Shown here in pieces: positions 16,968 to 26,325 of a DNA stretch of 64,000 bases. Position numbers and translations under genes: made by a program. The notes under the pieces are model-generated. The model searched no databases. It had not been told where the DNA came from and saw only the letters and a list, made by a program, of their open reading frames with translations. Each line of letters begins with the position of its first letter. Within the stretch, counting starts at the first letter, position 1. Location: positions 1 to 64,000 of the forward strand of contig CAZMLC010000004.1 of assembly GCA_964567125.1 (NCBI GenBank), given 5' to 3'. This DNA comes from CAZMLC01 sp964567125 (GTDB lineage: Bacteria > Verrucomicrobiota > Kiritimatiellia > RFP12 > UBA1067).

Positions 16968-18059
16968 ATGCTCGATCAGTCGCACATCCAAAAAGTGCTT
17001 GAAAAAGTGCAGCAGGCCGAGACTGCTCTCTCAGACCCTGCGGTTTTGGGCAATCCCTCGGTATACCGCGAGAAATTGCGCGAACATGCGGCCTTGAAGA
17101 AACTCGAGCATGTGGCCAATCTCTATTTCCGCCTGCTTTCCGATCTGGAGGGCAATCGCCAGATTTTGAACGATGGCGGCGATGAAGATCTGCTGGCGAT
17201 GGCGCAGGAAGAGATCGTTGCGATCGAGGCGAAGCTGCCCGATGCGGAGCGGGCTGTTCTGGCGAATCTGCTTCCGCCGGATCCTTCGGATGCGCGCAAT
17301 GCGGTCTTCGAAATCCGCGCAGGAACCGGTGGCGAAGAGGCTGCGCTCTTTGCCGCGGTTCTCTTCCGCATGTACTCCAAGTACTGCGATAGCAAGGGCT
17401 GGAAAATCTCCATCATTGACGCGAATGGCACGGAGTTAGGCGGATACAAGGAGATCGTCTTCACCGTGATCGGCGATGGCGCTTACGGTCGCTTCAAATA
17501 CGAAAGTGGCGGCCATCGCGTGCAGCGCGTTCCTGAGACGGAGGCGCAAGGCCGTATCCATACCTCGGCCGCGACCCTTATCGTTTTTCCCGAAGCCGAG
17601 GAAAACGATGACATCGTGTTACCTGAATCGGATCTGCGCATCGATATCTTCTGCGCGGGCGGACATGGCGGTCAGGGCGTCAACACGACCTATTCCGCCA
17701 TTCGCATTACCCATTTGCCGACCGGACTTGTCGCGCAGTGTCAGGATGAGCGTTCGCAGCATCGGAATAAGGAAAAGGCGCTGGGCGTGCTGAAAGCCCG
17801 TATTCTGGATCAGCAACGTCAGGCGGAAGAGGCTAAGCTCGGTAAGACGCGGCTCGATTTGCGCGGCTCGGGGGATCGCAGTCAGCGTATCCGCACCTAC
17901 AATTTTCCGCAGAATCGCATGACGGATCATCGCATCAATCTGACGCTGTACAGCTTGGATCGGATCGTCGAGGGCGAACTCGATACGCTGCTCGATCAGC
18001 TTGCCGCGTATGATCAGGATCAGCGTCTACAGGACGAGTTCAGCCCTGCTGGCGCGTAA
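16968..18059 (+). CDS. prfA: Peptide chain release factor 1
   Basis: 363 residues (E. coli RF1 has 360). It terminates translation at UAA and UAG. The codon-reading tripeptide motif is PET in RVPETEAQGRIHTSA, the P-x-T type of RF1 rather than SPF of RF2. The catalytic GGQ lies in GGHGGQGVNTT, where most RF1 have GAGGQHVNTT; the GGQ core is intact but its flanks differ. THLPTGLVAQCQDERSQH follows as in the family. It is convergent with ligA, with only two bases between the stop codons. Confidence 0.95.
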   Translation: MLDQSHIQKVLEKVQQAETALSDPAVLGNPSVYREKLREHAALKKLEHVANLYFRLLSDLEGNRQILNDGGDEDLLAMAQEEIVAIEAKLPDAERAVLANLLPPDPSDARNAVFEIRAGTGGEEAALFAAVLFRMYSKYCDSKGWKISIIDANGTELGGYKEIVFTVIGDGAYGRFKYESGGHRVQRVPETEAQGRIHTSAATLIVFPEAEENDDIVLPESDLRIDIFCAGGHGGQGVNTTYSAIRITHLPTGLVAQCQDERSQHRNKEKALGVLKARILDQQRQAEEAKLGKTRLDLRGSGDRSQRIRTYNFPQNRMTDHRINLTLYSLDRIVEGELDTLLDQLAAYDQDQRLQDEFSPAGA

Positions 18060-18061
18060 AC

Positions 18062-20383
18062 TCAGAAGAGTTCCTGTTGATGATAGTCGGTTGATTTTTT
18101 CCGTTCAGGTTGCAGCTGGGCAACAGGAGTACCTGCGACGCGATCGTTCTTCGTTTCCGCGTCCCCCATCAGTGCATAAAGTCCGGTCTCATCGATGACC
18201 GTCGTGCCGAGACTGCGCGCCTTGCTGATTTTGGTGGCACCTACGGCTTCTCCCGCAACGAGGTACTGCGTATTGCGCGCAACAGCCTCTTGCACGATAC
18301 CCCCTGCGGCTTTGATCGCATCCGCGATTTCCGTGCGCGGCCGCGACAGCGATCCAGTCAGCACAAACGTGAGGCCGGCCAATTTAGCATCAGGATCGAA
18401 CGAGTGTTTTTCAGGCGCTTTCGGATCAATCCCCAAGGCGAGCATGCGGCTGAGCCACTGTTTTCCGTAGTCCGAATCAAAAAAGTGAAGCACCGCTTTG
18501 GCGGCTTCGATTTTGATTGTGCAGATGTATTCCGGCGGCAGCGCGGTGCCGGGCTTTTTACGCGCTAATCCGCGCTCAACAAAGGCATCGCCAATCATGC
18601 CGATCTCACCGCAGATGCGCAGATGCTGGGTCTGACGTTCAGCCCGTTCGTGTTCATCTTTAGGCGGACGTGCCGTGGAGCGCGGATTGATACGCAGTGC
18701 TTCCTCTGCGCATTCGTTGAGCCGGACGACATCGCGCAGAACCGCGGAATGCGCAAGTTCGGAATAGCAGGTGTGTGCCTGGGCGATCTGCTCGGCAATC
18801 GTAACTCCGACATTGGGAATGCCGGTTGCAAAGAGCCAGCGATCCAGCGGAAGATTCCGTGCGGCGTCCAGCGCCTCCATGAGGGTCTGTGCGTTCTTGC
18901 CGAATTTGCGCAGCCCTGTTTCCGCGTCACCGATCATCACATTTTCAAGCTGGGTGACTGAGAGTGAGAAAAGATCGAGCGGATCTTTGACCAGGTTCTG
19001 GGCGACAAAGGTCTCGGCGATCACGCCGCCCAGCGCGCGCAGATCCAGCGCGTTGCGCGAGGCAAAGTGTTCGAGGCGGTTGACGCATTGAGCTGGGCAG
19101 GCGGGGTTGATGCAGCGATGCGCGACCTCATCGTTCAGGCGTACCACCTCGCCGTCGCAGGCGGGACAGCGCGTCGGCATTGTAAACGGAATTTCGCTCC
19201 CCGTGCGTTTTTCGACAGCCACGGATTCAACAGCCGGGATAACATCGCCCGCCTTGACCACCCAGACAGGGTCGCCGATGCGGATATCCTTGCGCTGGAT
19301 TTCGTCGGCATTGTGAAGCGTGGCGCGTGCGATTTCCGATCCCGCCAGAAGCACAGGATCGAGCTCCGCTACGGGCGTCAGCACGCCGGTGCGGCCGACC
19401 TGCACCGTGATGGCGCGGATATGCGTGGCCGCGCGCTCGGGCTCATACTTGAAGGCGCAGGCCCAGCGCGGCGACTTCGCGGTGTTGCCGAGCACATCGT
19501 AGAGGTTGCGGCGGTTCACCTTGATGACAGCGCCGTCGATCTCAAAGGGAAAACTGTGACGCAGTGTCTGCAGCTCGTTAATGGCAGCGATGACCGCGTG
19601 GATGTCGACACAGAGGCGTTGCCATGGGGGTGTACGGAAACCCCATTTCGCCAGCTGGAGCATCATGCCGCTGTGCGTGGCGAAGTCGATGCCTTTCAGC
19701 GTCCCTGTGGCATAGAGGATCGCATTGAGCGGTCGCGTTGCGACTTCGCGTGGATCGAGCTGTTTCAGCGAACCGGCCGTGGCATTGCGCGGATTCATGA
19801 AGGGCTCGTGTCCGGCCTCCTCCTCGCGGCGGTTGAGCGCGGCAAACCCTTCGCGCGTCATGTAGACCTCGCCGCGGACTTCGAGAAGCGGCGGCGCATC
19901 CGGAATCGAGAGGGGAATTGCACGGATGGTTTTGACATTGGCGGTGATGTCGTCGCCGATGTCGCCGTTTCCGCGCGTGGCGCCACGGACCAATATGCCA
20001 TTCTCGTAGAGCAGGGAGAAGGCGACACCGTCGATCTTCGGTTCCACGATGTAGTCCCAGACATCGTCCGGCAGGAGACGCCGGATCGCGGCATCAAAGG
20101 ACAAGACGTCGGCCTGCGCATGGGTTTTGTCCAGACTGAGCATGGGCGGCGCGTGACGCACCTGACGGAAGGTCGTGAGCGGAGCACCGCCCACGCGCTG
20201 CGTCGGGGAATCGGTGGTGACGACTTCCGGATGCGCGCGCTCGATGGCCTCGAGTTCACGATACAGCGCATCGTAGTCGGCATCGCCTAGTTCAGGCCGA
20301 GCTTCAACGTAATAAAGCCGGTCATGCCGATGAATTTCCTTGCGCAGGAAGTCGAGGCGCTGTTGCTCAGCGGGAGTCATCAT
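18062..20383 (-). CDS. ligA: NAD-dependent DNA ligase with unusual insert
   Basis: 773 residues, about 100 longer than typical LigA (E. coli 671). Adenylation Lys116 sits in VEPKIDGVAF, with RGATRGNGDIGDDIT downstream. A four-Cys zinc finger (CPACDGEVVR ... RCINPACPAQ) precedes the helix-hairpin-helix region, and a C-terminal BRCT domain (GLTFVLTGSLSRPR ...) lies at about 660-745. The extra length is mainly a charged insert of about 70 residues (around LRINPRSTARPPKDEHERAE) in the helix-hairpin-helix domain, whose last hairpin motif is not recognisable, plus a 30-residue polar tail. The start ATG overlaps the stop of the upstream lipoprotein gene. Confidence 0.94.
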   Translation of the reverse strand: MMTPAEQQRLDFLRKEIHRHDRLYYVEARPELGDADYDALYRELEAIERAHPEVVTTDSPTQRVGGAPLTTFRQVRHAPPMLSLDKTHAQADVLSFDAAIRRLLPDDVWDYIVEPKIDGVAFSLLYENGILVRGATRGNGDIGDDITANVKTIRAIPLSIPDAPPLLEVRGEVYMTREGFAALNRREEEAGHEPFMNPRNATAGSLKQLDPREVATRPLNAILYATGTLKGIDFATHSGMMLQLAKWGFRTPPWQRLCVDIHAVIAAINELQTLRHSFPFEIDGAVIKVNRRNLYDVLGNTAKSPRWACAFKYEPERAATHIRAITVQVGRTGVLTPVAELDPVLLAGSEIARATLHNADEIQRKDIRIGDPVWVVKAGDVIPAVESVAVEKRTGSEIPFTMPTRCPACDGEVVRLNDEVAHRCINPACPAQCVNRLEHFASRNALDLRALGGVIAETFVAQNLVKDPLDLFSLSVTQLENVMIGDAETGLRKFGKNAQTLMEALDAARNLPLDRWLFATGIPNVGVTIAEQIAQAHTCYSELAHSAVLRDVVRLNECAEEALRINPRSTARPPKDEHERAERQTQHLRICGEIGMIGDAFVERGLARKKPGTALPPEYICTIKIEAAKAVLHFFDSDYGKQWLSRMLALGIDPKAPEKHSFDPDAKLAGLTFVLTGSLSRPRTEIADAIKAAGGIVQEAVARNTQYLVAGEAVGATKISKARSLGTTVIDETGLYALMGDAETKNDRVAGTPVAQLQPERKKSTDYHQQELF

Positions 20384-20724
20384 TGGACGGGTTCAGTTGT
20401 AGAGGATGCTTTTTTTTCAGAGACAAAGACAACGCGCGAATAGCCGGCTTTACGCAGTTCGATCAATACCGCAGTCATGAGCCTGCGGTCAGGATTCTCC
20501 GGTACTTGGACCGAGAGTTCCTGATTGCGTTCAAACCCGGCACGTTGCGCAGCCGAAGCAACGCGGTCGAGTGGAATCTGCTTATCGTAGACAAGAATGT
20601 TGCCTAGCGAATCAATAACGATTTGCGCCTTTGCGGAGTCGCGTACAACGCGCGAAGTCGCACAGCCTGTAAAAAAGAGAAACATGCTAAACGTTAACAG
20701 AATCCGAGTCAGCAGCGTTTTCAT
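20380..20724 (-). CDS. Lipoprotein with ExbD/TolR-like domain
   Basis: 114 residues. The ATG at 20724 is preceded by GAGGAAAG and opens a lipoprotein signal (MKTLLTRILLTFSMFLFFTG then Cys). The mature part looks like the periplasmic domain of ExbD/TolR: a strand-turn-strand with GNILVYDKQIPLD, then VPENPDRRLMTAVLIELRKA and GYSRVVFVSEK. There is no transmembrane helix with the essential Asp of ExbD, so it cannot act as a motor subunit; it may bind the same kind of partner. It overlaps ligA by four bases and follows paaK by 22, within the outer-membrane operon. Confidence 0.7.
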   Translation of the reverse strand: MKTLLTRILLTFSMFLFFTGCATSRVVRDSAKAQIVIDSLGNILVYDKQIPLDRVASAAQRAGFERNQELSVQVPENPDRRLMTAVLIELRKAGYSRVVFVSEKKASSTTEPVQ

Positions 20725-20746
20725 TTCTTTCCTCGTGAACGCGCGT

Positions 20747-22048
20747 TTACGCCTTGCGCAGGTCGGTGACGCGGCGCAACTTGCCTTCGCTGCGGGGCAG
20801 CGTATGCGGTTCCGCAAGCGTGACTTTTGCGTGGATGTTGATAATCCGCGCAATAGCCTGTCCGATTTTCGCGCGCAGTTTCTCCATGGACTTGATGTCG
20901 TCGCTGAAGGTCTGGGCCGTGACTTCGACTTTCACTTCGATGGTATCCAGGTCGCCCTCTTTGGTTACGAAGATATGATAGTGCGGCAGCACGGATTCAA
21001 TCGAGAGCAGGGCGGTCTCGATCTGCGAGGGGAAGACATTGACACCGCGGATGATCAGCATATCGTCGGAGCGCGCGCTGATGCGTTCAAAGGTGCGCAT
21101 GGTGCGCCCGCAGGGGCAGCGCTCCGTAAAGATGCGCGAAAGGTCGCGGGTGCGGTAACGCAGCATCGGTGTGCCGCGACGCGTCAGCGTGGAAAAGACG
21201 AGTTCGCCCTTTTCGCCATCCGGCAGCGGTTCGAGCGTCTCGGGATCGATGATTTCAGGATAGAAGTGATCCTCAAAGACGTGCAAGCCGTGGCGGTATT
21301 CGCAGTCGTTAGCTACGCCAGGACCGCAGATCTCGGTCAAGCCGTAGATGTCATGCGCCTTGATTCCGGTTAGGGATTCGATCTTGTCGCGCATGGCTTC
21401 GGTCCACGGTTCAGCACCGAAGACGCCGTGCTTCAGCTTCATATCCTTGCGGAAATCGATGCCCATCTTCATGCCCTCATCGATCAGGTGCAGGAAGTAA
21501 CTGGGGGTGCAGGCAATGACCGTAACGCCGAAATCGCGCATGAGCATCAGTTGACGATCCGTATTGCCGCCGGAGATGGGGAGCACGGTGCATCCGAGGC
21601 CTTCCGCGCCGTAATGCAAGCCCAGACCGCCGGTGAAAAGACCGTATCCGTAGGCGATTTGAACGATGTCGTTATGGGTGATGCCGGCCATCGCCAAGGC
21701 GCGCATGGTGCCCTCTTTCCAGACATCCAGATCGCCCTGCGTATTGCCGATCACGATGGGTTTACCCGTTGTGCCGCTGGAGCAGTGGAAGCGCACGATC
21801 TCGGACATGGGCGAGGCAAAGAGTCCGAACGGATATTCGTCGCGCAGATCCGTCTTGATCATAAACGGCAGGCGTGCGATGTCGGCGAGCGTCTGAATGT
21901 GTTCCGGACGAACACCGCGTTCATCCATGCGTTTGCGCGTCAAAGGCACGTGAGCGTAAACATGGGCGACCAATTCCTGCAGCCGCTTCAATTGAAGTGC
22001 ACGCAGCTGGTCAATGGGCATATAGTCGTTAGCGCTAATCGGGTTCAT
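20747..22048 (-). CDS. Phenylacetate-CoA ligase family protein (PaaK-like)
   Basis: 433 residues, the normal PaaK length, from the adenylate-forming superfamily. The P-loop is SSGTTGKPIV at about residue 90; a later motif is DIYGLTEICGPG, then TPMLRYRTRDL. These enzymes activate an aryl acid with ATP and CoA. No phenylacetate-degradation genes are near; it lies instead between lpxD and a lipoprotein gene. In anaerobes such genes often serve aromatic amino-acid fermentation (indolepyruvate pathway), but this is inference. AAGGAAGG precedes the ATG. Confidence 0.85.
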   Translation of the reverse strand: MNPISANDYMPIDQLRALQLKRLQELVAHVYAHVPLTRKRMDERGVRPEHIQTLADIARLPFMIKTDLRDEYPFGLFASPMSEIVRFHCSSGTTGKPIVIGNTQGDLDVWKEGTMRALAMAGITHNDIVQIAYGYGLFTGGLGLHYGAEGLGCTVLPISGGNTDRQLMLMRDFGVTVIACTPSYFLHLIDEGMKMGIDFRKDMKLKHGVFGAEPWTEAMRDKIESLTGIKAHDIYGLTEICGPGVANDCEYRHGLHVFEDHFYPEIIDPETLEPLPDGEKGELVFSTLTRRGTPMLRYRTRDLSRIFTERCPCGRTMRTFERISARSDDMLIIRGVNVFPSQIETALLSIESVLPHYHIFVTKEGDLDTIEVKVEVTAQTFSDDIKSMEKLRAKIGQAIARIINIHAKVTLAEPHTLPRSEGKLRRVTDLRKA

Positions 22049-22068
22049 GCGCGAGACCTTCCTTCAGT

Positions 22069-23109
22069 TTAGACGTTAGATGTAAGTTCGTTTACTTTTG
22101 CTTCAAGCGCGGCAATCTTCTGCTGGAGCTTTTCAAGCTGGCGAGGAACCAGAAGTTGCGTCGCGAATTCACGCTTGGAGCAGGCGGGCAACCCGATGTA
22201 GTATTCGCCGGGAGGCACGCTCTTACTGAGGCCGCTGGCAGGACCGACCTGGGCGCGATCGCCGATGGTCAGATGGCCGGAAAGACCGGCCTGGGCCCAG
22301 ATGAGGCACCCTTTGCCGATGATGGTGCTGCCCGCGACGCCGGCTTGGGCAATGATGCCGCTGTAGTCGCCGACCTGCACGTTGTGTCCCAGCTGGACGA
22401 GGTTGTCGATCTTTACGCTGTTACCTACGCGCGTGCGTCCGAAGCGGGCACGATCAATCGTGGTGTTGCAGCCGATCTCCACATCGTCACCGATTTCAAC
22501 GATGCCGATCTGCGGGATCTTTTCAATTTTGATTGCGCCTTCAGGCGTAATGGTCGGATTAAATCCATAGCCATCGCCGCCAAGCCGGACGCCGGAATGG
22601 AAGATCGCGCGTTTTCCCACGCGCGTCCCCTCGCGGATCGTCACCTGCGGATAGATCAGGCTGTCCTCGCCGATCACGACGTCATGGCCGATATAGACCT
22701 GCGCCTCAATGGTGCAGCGGTCGCCGATCACGGTGTTGTCCTCGATGATCGTATACGGGCCCACATAGACATCGGTACCCAGCGTGACATTTGCCCCCAG
22801 AATGGCCGTCGGGTGAATGCCGGGCTTGCGTACGACCGGAGTTGGCGCAAACCAGGCTCCGACCTGTGCAAACGCGGCGTTCGGATTGTCAACGCGAATC
22901 AGCGTCGTGGTCGCATCACCCTGCCATGCTGTCGGTACCAGCACGACGCTCGCGCGCGTCGCAGCCAATTTCTTTGCGTATTTCGAGTCTGTAAAGAAAC
23001 TGATGTCCCCGGGACGAGCTTCATCGAGACTCGACATCGACGTGATCTCGAGCGTTGCATCGCCTTCGATCACGCCGCCAAGCTGGTGTGCAATTTCCTG
23101 AACGCGCAT
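22069..23109 (-). CDS. lpxD: UDP-3-O-acylglucosamine N-acyltransferase
   Basis: 346 residues. It transfers a second acyl chain onto UDP-3-O-acyl-glucosamine in lipid A synthesis. The N-terminal uridine-binding domain (GDISFFTDSKYAKKL) is followed by a left-handed beta-helix of hexapeptide repeats (about 105-290: ILGANVTLGTDVYVGPYTII and so on). The catalytic His is in HSGVRLGGDGYGF. The C-terminus is a short coiled coil (LEKLQQKIAALEAKVNEL) as in other LpxD. It starts three bases after skp, in the order bamA-skp-lpxD found in many Gram-negatives. Confidence 0.95.
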   Translation of the reverse strand: MRVQEIAHQLGGVIEGDATLEITSMSSLDEARPGDISFFTDSKYAKKLAATRASVVLVPTAWQGDATTTLIRVDNPNAAFAQVGAWFAPTPVVRKPGIHPTAILGANVTLGTDVYVGPYTIIEDNTVIGDRCTIEAQVYIGHDVVIGEDSLIYPQVTIREGTRVGKRAIFHSGVRLGGDGYGFNPTITPEGAIKIEKIPQIGIVEIGDDVEIGCNTTIDRARFGRTRVGNSVKIDNLVQLGHNVQVGDYSGIIAQAGVAGSTIIGKGCLIWAQAGLSGHLTIGDRAQVGPASGLSKSVPPGEYYIGLPACSKREFATQLLVPRQLEKLQQKIAALEAKVNELTSNV

Positions 23110-23112
23110 AGT

Positions 23113-23706
23113 TTACTTCTTCGTTGCAGCCGCCTTTTCAGCCGCTTCTTTCGCCTTGGCCTCTCTGCGGATCTTGGGGTCAATGCCGATTTGCTTGAGA
23201 ACCTGATCCGTGACATCGAGTTTCTCGTCAAAATAGGGTAAGGATGTCCCATCCATGATGATGGTATACTTGTTTTCCTTGGCATATTTCGAGACGACAT
23301 CGCGCAGTTCGCCGGTGATCTGGCGCAGCAGGCGGGTCTCCATGTCAGCCAGATCGCGCTGATATTTTTGCAGTTCCTGACGCAGGTCGCGTTCAGCCTC
23401 GGCTAAGACCGTGCGGTGCTTCGCGGCCTTGTCCTCAGCCTCTGTGCGCGCCTTGTCGTTCAGCGCGGGATTGCGCGACTCTTTGACGAGGGCTTCGAAC
23501 TCTGAACGCATCTGGTCAAAGCGATCACGGCGTTTATCGAGTTTCGCCTGAAACTCTTTTTCCGTGTCTTGCATCAGCTTGCGATCGCGCTCGCTGTTCG
23601 GGTGAAAACGAACCAGGTCGACCATCTGAACAACAGCCACTTTTTCCTCTGCGGCGCCCATCAACGCGGCCATAACAGCCACCATCATTATCCGTGTGTA
23701 CTTCAT
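23113..23706 (-). CDS. skp: Periplasmic chaperone of the OmpH/Skp family
   Basis: 197 residues. It has a signal peptide (MKYTRIMMVAVMAALMGA), then a conserved N-terminal strand (KVAVVQMVDLVRFHPNSERD) and a long charged coiled coil of about 100 residues (DRKLMQDTEKEFQAKLDKRR and onwards), the tentacles of the jellyfish-shaped trimer. The strand YTIIMDGTSLPYFDEKLDVT closes the body as in the family. It ends in an Ala/Lys-rich tail. It escorts unfolded outer-membrane proteins to BamA, encoded directly upstream. AAAGGA precedes the ATG. Confidence 0.92.
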   Translation of the reverse strand: MKYTRIMMVAVMAALMGAAEEKVAVVQMVDLVRFHPNSERDRKLMQDTEKEFQAKLDKRRDRFDQMRSEFEALVKESRNPALNDKARTEAEDKAAKHRTVLAEAERDLRQELQKYQRDLADMETRLLRQITGELRDVVSKYAKENKYTIIMDGTSLPYFDEKLDVTDQVLKQIGIDPKIRREAKAKEAAEKAAATKK

Positions 23707-23751
23707 GTTTTCCTTTCGTGCGTGACGTCTGCGTGTTGCCGACGTGCGCGC

Positions 23752-26094
23752 TTATTCAAAACCAATCGTGAATGAAAAGACCTCTTCATCCGTATAGTCG
23801 TCATCCGTGACAAAGGGTTTCGCCACATCCAGACGGATCGGGAAGCCCGGAATGTCGATGCGCAAGCCGACACCGCCGGAGATACAGACATTGTCCAGCC
23901 CGCCGCCCCACGCATCGGCGCCGAGCGAGCCCGCGTCCGAGAAGACCGCCGCGCGAACAGCCTTGATTATGGGAACCGTGTATTCAGCTGTGACAAGGGC
24001 CAACGTCTTGCCGCCGACCGGCGCGTGCTGTTGGTGACCATTGCGGAAGATCTTCGGGCCGATATCGCGATAGTCCACGCCGCGAATGGTGCGCGGACCG
24101 CCGAGGTAGAGCATTTCGTAAACCGGCAGCTCGTCTTCGTACGCGTCAATCGTGTCGACGCGGCCGCGCAGCATCAGGACGTGCTTGAACCACAAGGGGA
24201 AATAGTGACGGTGGTTTGCACCCATCCGGTAAAAGGCGTTGTCGCCGAACGAATTTTCAGAGATCTCGCCGTAAACCGTCGATTGATAGCCGCGCGTCGG
24301 CACAAATGCCTTGTCGCGCGTGTCGTGCGACCAGAAGAGGCGAAAGACGCTGTTCAGATTGCCGCCGTATTTGTCATCCTGATCCAGGAAGTACTTGCTG
24401 TCTGCGCGTCCCCCCGGCGTGCTGCTGGACCCATCCTCCAGATACCACTGATATTCGTCGGGGTCCTGCATGTCAACCACTTCGAGGGTGTAACGGCCGC
24501 CGATGCGTCCGAAGAAGATCGGGTAGGAGAGGGTCGCAGAACCGCCAGTGCGGATTTCATCGTACTGGTCAGTCCAGCGCAGACGGCGGTAGAGATCGAC
24601 CGTCAATGCCATGGGATAACTGAAGAGCCACGGCTGTGTCCAGGACGCTTCGAAGGTCTGGCGGCGTTCACCGTATTCCACACCGATACGCGCCTTTTCA
24701 CCGCCACCGGTGAAATTCGGCCAATTGAGGATATCGAAGTTGCTCTGGGAGATTTCGCCGTATCCGAAGATGCTATCCACGGTCGAGAGACCGACACCGA
24801 CCATGAAATTGCCAGTGCGCTGTTCCTGCACTTCGTAAACCAGGTTGCGCTTGTCGTTTTCATCAGTGCGCTCATAGTAGTGGCGCACTTCCGAGAAGTA
24901 CCCAAGGTTCTTCATGCGGTTTTCACTGCGCTCGATGCGCACTTCATCCATGATTTCGCCCGGGTTCAACTGGATTTCACGACGGATCACGCGATCCTTG
25001 GTCTTGTTGTTGCCGCGGATCTCAATGTTGCGAATATATGCCAGTTCGCCTTCGCGGACATCGAAGACAACCGCCACGCGTCCCGGTTTGCCGGGAACGG
25101 TGTCTTTGAGCGGCCGCACGACGGTGTCGATGTAGCCCCGCTGGCCAAAGTAATCCTTGATGCGCTTGGCGGCATCGTTCAGGGCCTGCTGGCCAGCGAC
25201 CTCATCGGCGTTGAGCTTTGCGCAGGCGAGTACAGTCTCTTCCGGGAAGAGCTTCACGCCGCGGATCGAGGTTGTCTCAATCGTGTAAAGGTCGCCTTCC
25301 GTCACATTCATCAGCATGTTCACGTGGGTCTCGTCCACCTTCACCGCAACGGGAAAATCGACCTTGGCATCGAGATAGCCGCGATCCAGGTAGACCTGCA
25401 GGGCCTTGGCGCGCGCATCTTCCAGATCCTGCTGCGAGGTCGGACGGTCCGTAAACCAGCCGATCGGATTGTACCAGGGGTATTCATCGAACGAGATGCG
25501 CAGATCCTCGGCTTGGATCGAAGGATTGTTGGTAAAGCAGAAATCGCTGATCTTTTGACGCTGACCCTCTTCGATCGTCAGTGTGACGTTTGCATACCCG
25601 GCGCTGTTGGTGATCGGTTCGGCAACGACCTTGATTTGCGCATTCGGAAAATAGCGTTTGACGTATTCATCGCGGACTTTGCCCGCCTTAGTCGCCAGAA
25701 TCGCATCGTCGATGTAGTCGCCGCTCTTCAGCTCGGCATACTTGCGGATCTTGCGTTCGCTCAGATAGTCGTTCCCCTTGATGGCCAAAGGCTCCTGGAA
25801 CCGGTAGCGCCGACGCACCAGATAGACCACGTTGACGCCGCCATCCGTCTTTTCGATCTCAACGCCCGTATACGAAAAACGCCCGGTATCGACCAGCGCG
25901 CGCACATCTTTGGAGACGGCTTCCTGTGTGACGTCCATGCCCGGTTTGACGCTGCAGAACGATAGCACGTCTGAGGCATCCGTGCCTAAATCGTCGAGAG
26001 CTCTAATTTTAACATCTTTGATTGGGTCAGCGCCCATCGCCACGGCAGCGATAAGGAGCGATACGATCATGATACGTTGCGTAAGTAAGCGCAT
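23752..26094 (-). CDS. bamA: Outer-membrane protein assembly factor BamA
   Basis: 780 residues. Signal peptide MRLLTQRIMIVSLLIAAVAM, five POTRA repeats over about residues 24-410 (for example IKGNDYLSERKIRKYAELKS and IRGNNKTKDRVIRREIQLNP), then a C-terminal 16-strand barrel with the conserved loop-6 region (YLGGPRTIRGVDYRDIGP, the RGF-type motif). It inserts beta-barrel proteins into the outer membrane. The chain ends FTIGFE, with Glu last rather than the usual aromatic residue. First gene of a minus-strand operon with skp and lpxD; a promoter lies just upstream. Confidence 0.95.
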   Translation of the reverse strand: MRLLTQRIMIVSLLIAAVAMGADPIKDVKIRALDDLGTDASDVLSFCSVKPGMDVTQEAVSKDVRALVDTGRFSYTGVEIEKTDGGVNVVYLVRRRYRFQEPLAIKGNDYLSERKIRKYAELKSGDYIDDAILATKAGKVRDEYVKRYFPNAQIKVVAEPITNSAGYANVTLTIEEGQRQKISDFCFTNNPSIQAEDLRISFDEYPWYNPIGWFTDRPTSQQDLEDARAKALQVYLDRGYLDAKVDFPVAVKVDETHVNMLMNVTEGDLYTIETTSIRGVKLFPEETVLACAKLNADEVAGQQALNDAAKRIKDYFGQRGYIDTVVRPLKDTVPGKPGRVAVVFDVREGELAYIRNIEIRGNNKTKDRVIRREIQLNPGEIMDEVRIERSENRMKNLGYFSEVRHYYERTDENDKRNLVYEVQEQRTGNFMVGVGLSTVDSIFGYGEISQSNFDILNWPNFTGGGEKARIGVEYGERRQTFEASWTQPWLFSYPMALTVDLYRRLRWTDQYDEIRTGGSATLSYPIFFGRIGGRYTLEVVDMQDPDEYQWYLEDGSSSTPGGRADSKYFLDQDDKYGGNLNSVFRLFWSHDTRDKAFVPTRGYQSTVYGEISENSFGDNAFYRMGANHRHYFPLWFKHVLMLRGRVDTIDAYEDELPVYEMLYLGGPRTIRGVDYRDIGPKIFRNGHQQHAPVGGKTLALVTAEYTVPIIKAVRAAVFSDAGSLGADAWGGGLDNVCISGGVGLRIDIPGFPIRLDVAKPFVTDDDYTDEEVFSFTIGFE

Positions 26095-26113
26095 AATACC
26101 GTTTTTCCTTAGT

Positions 26114-26143
26114 ATGATAATGACAATAAATGGGGAGCATCAA
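26114..26143 (-). promoter_or_regulatory. Promoter of the bamA operon
   Basis: On the minus strand: TTGATG (26143-26138), an 18-base spacer and TATCAT (26119-26114), 20 bases before the bamA start. Confidence 0.5.
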
Positions 26144-26224
26144 TTTAATCAGGTTTCATAAAGGGATACAAGCTAGAAACTCATGAGATCACTATATTTT
26201 CATGCGTCAATTTGCGCTTTTTAA

Positions 26225-26253
26225 TTGAACATTCTCTCTAAATACGGTAATGT
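26225..26253 (+). promoter_or_regulatory. Promoter of the sugar isomerase-like gene
   Basis: TTGAAC at 26225-26230, a 17-base spacer and TAATGT at 26248-26253. It lies in the AT-rich divergent gap with the bamA promoter. Confidence 0.45.
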
Positions 26254-26325
26254 GAAAATCTAAACTTGATTCGTGTTGACTCAGCGATGTGCACAACAGC
26301 GAAACGTTAATTGGAGAAAGTAATT

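Noticed and set aside
24025..25965. Long plus-strand open frame antisense to bamA
   Set aside because: It mirrors the codons of bamA, has no family likeness and no ribosome site; the same holds for a long frame antisense to ligA at 19067-20290.
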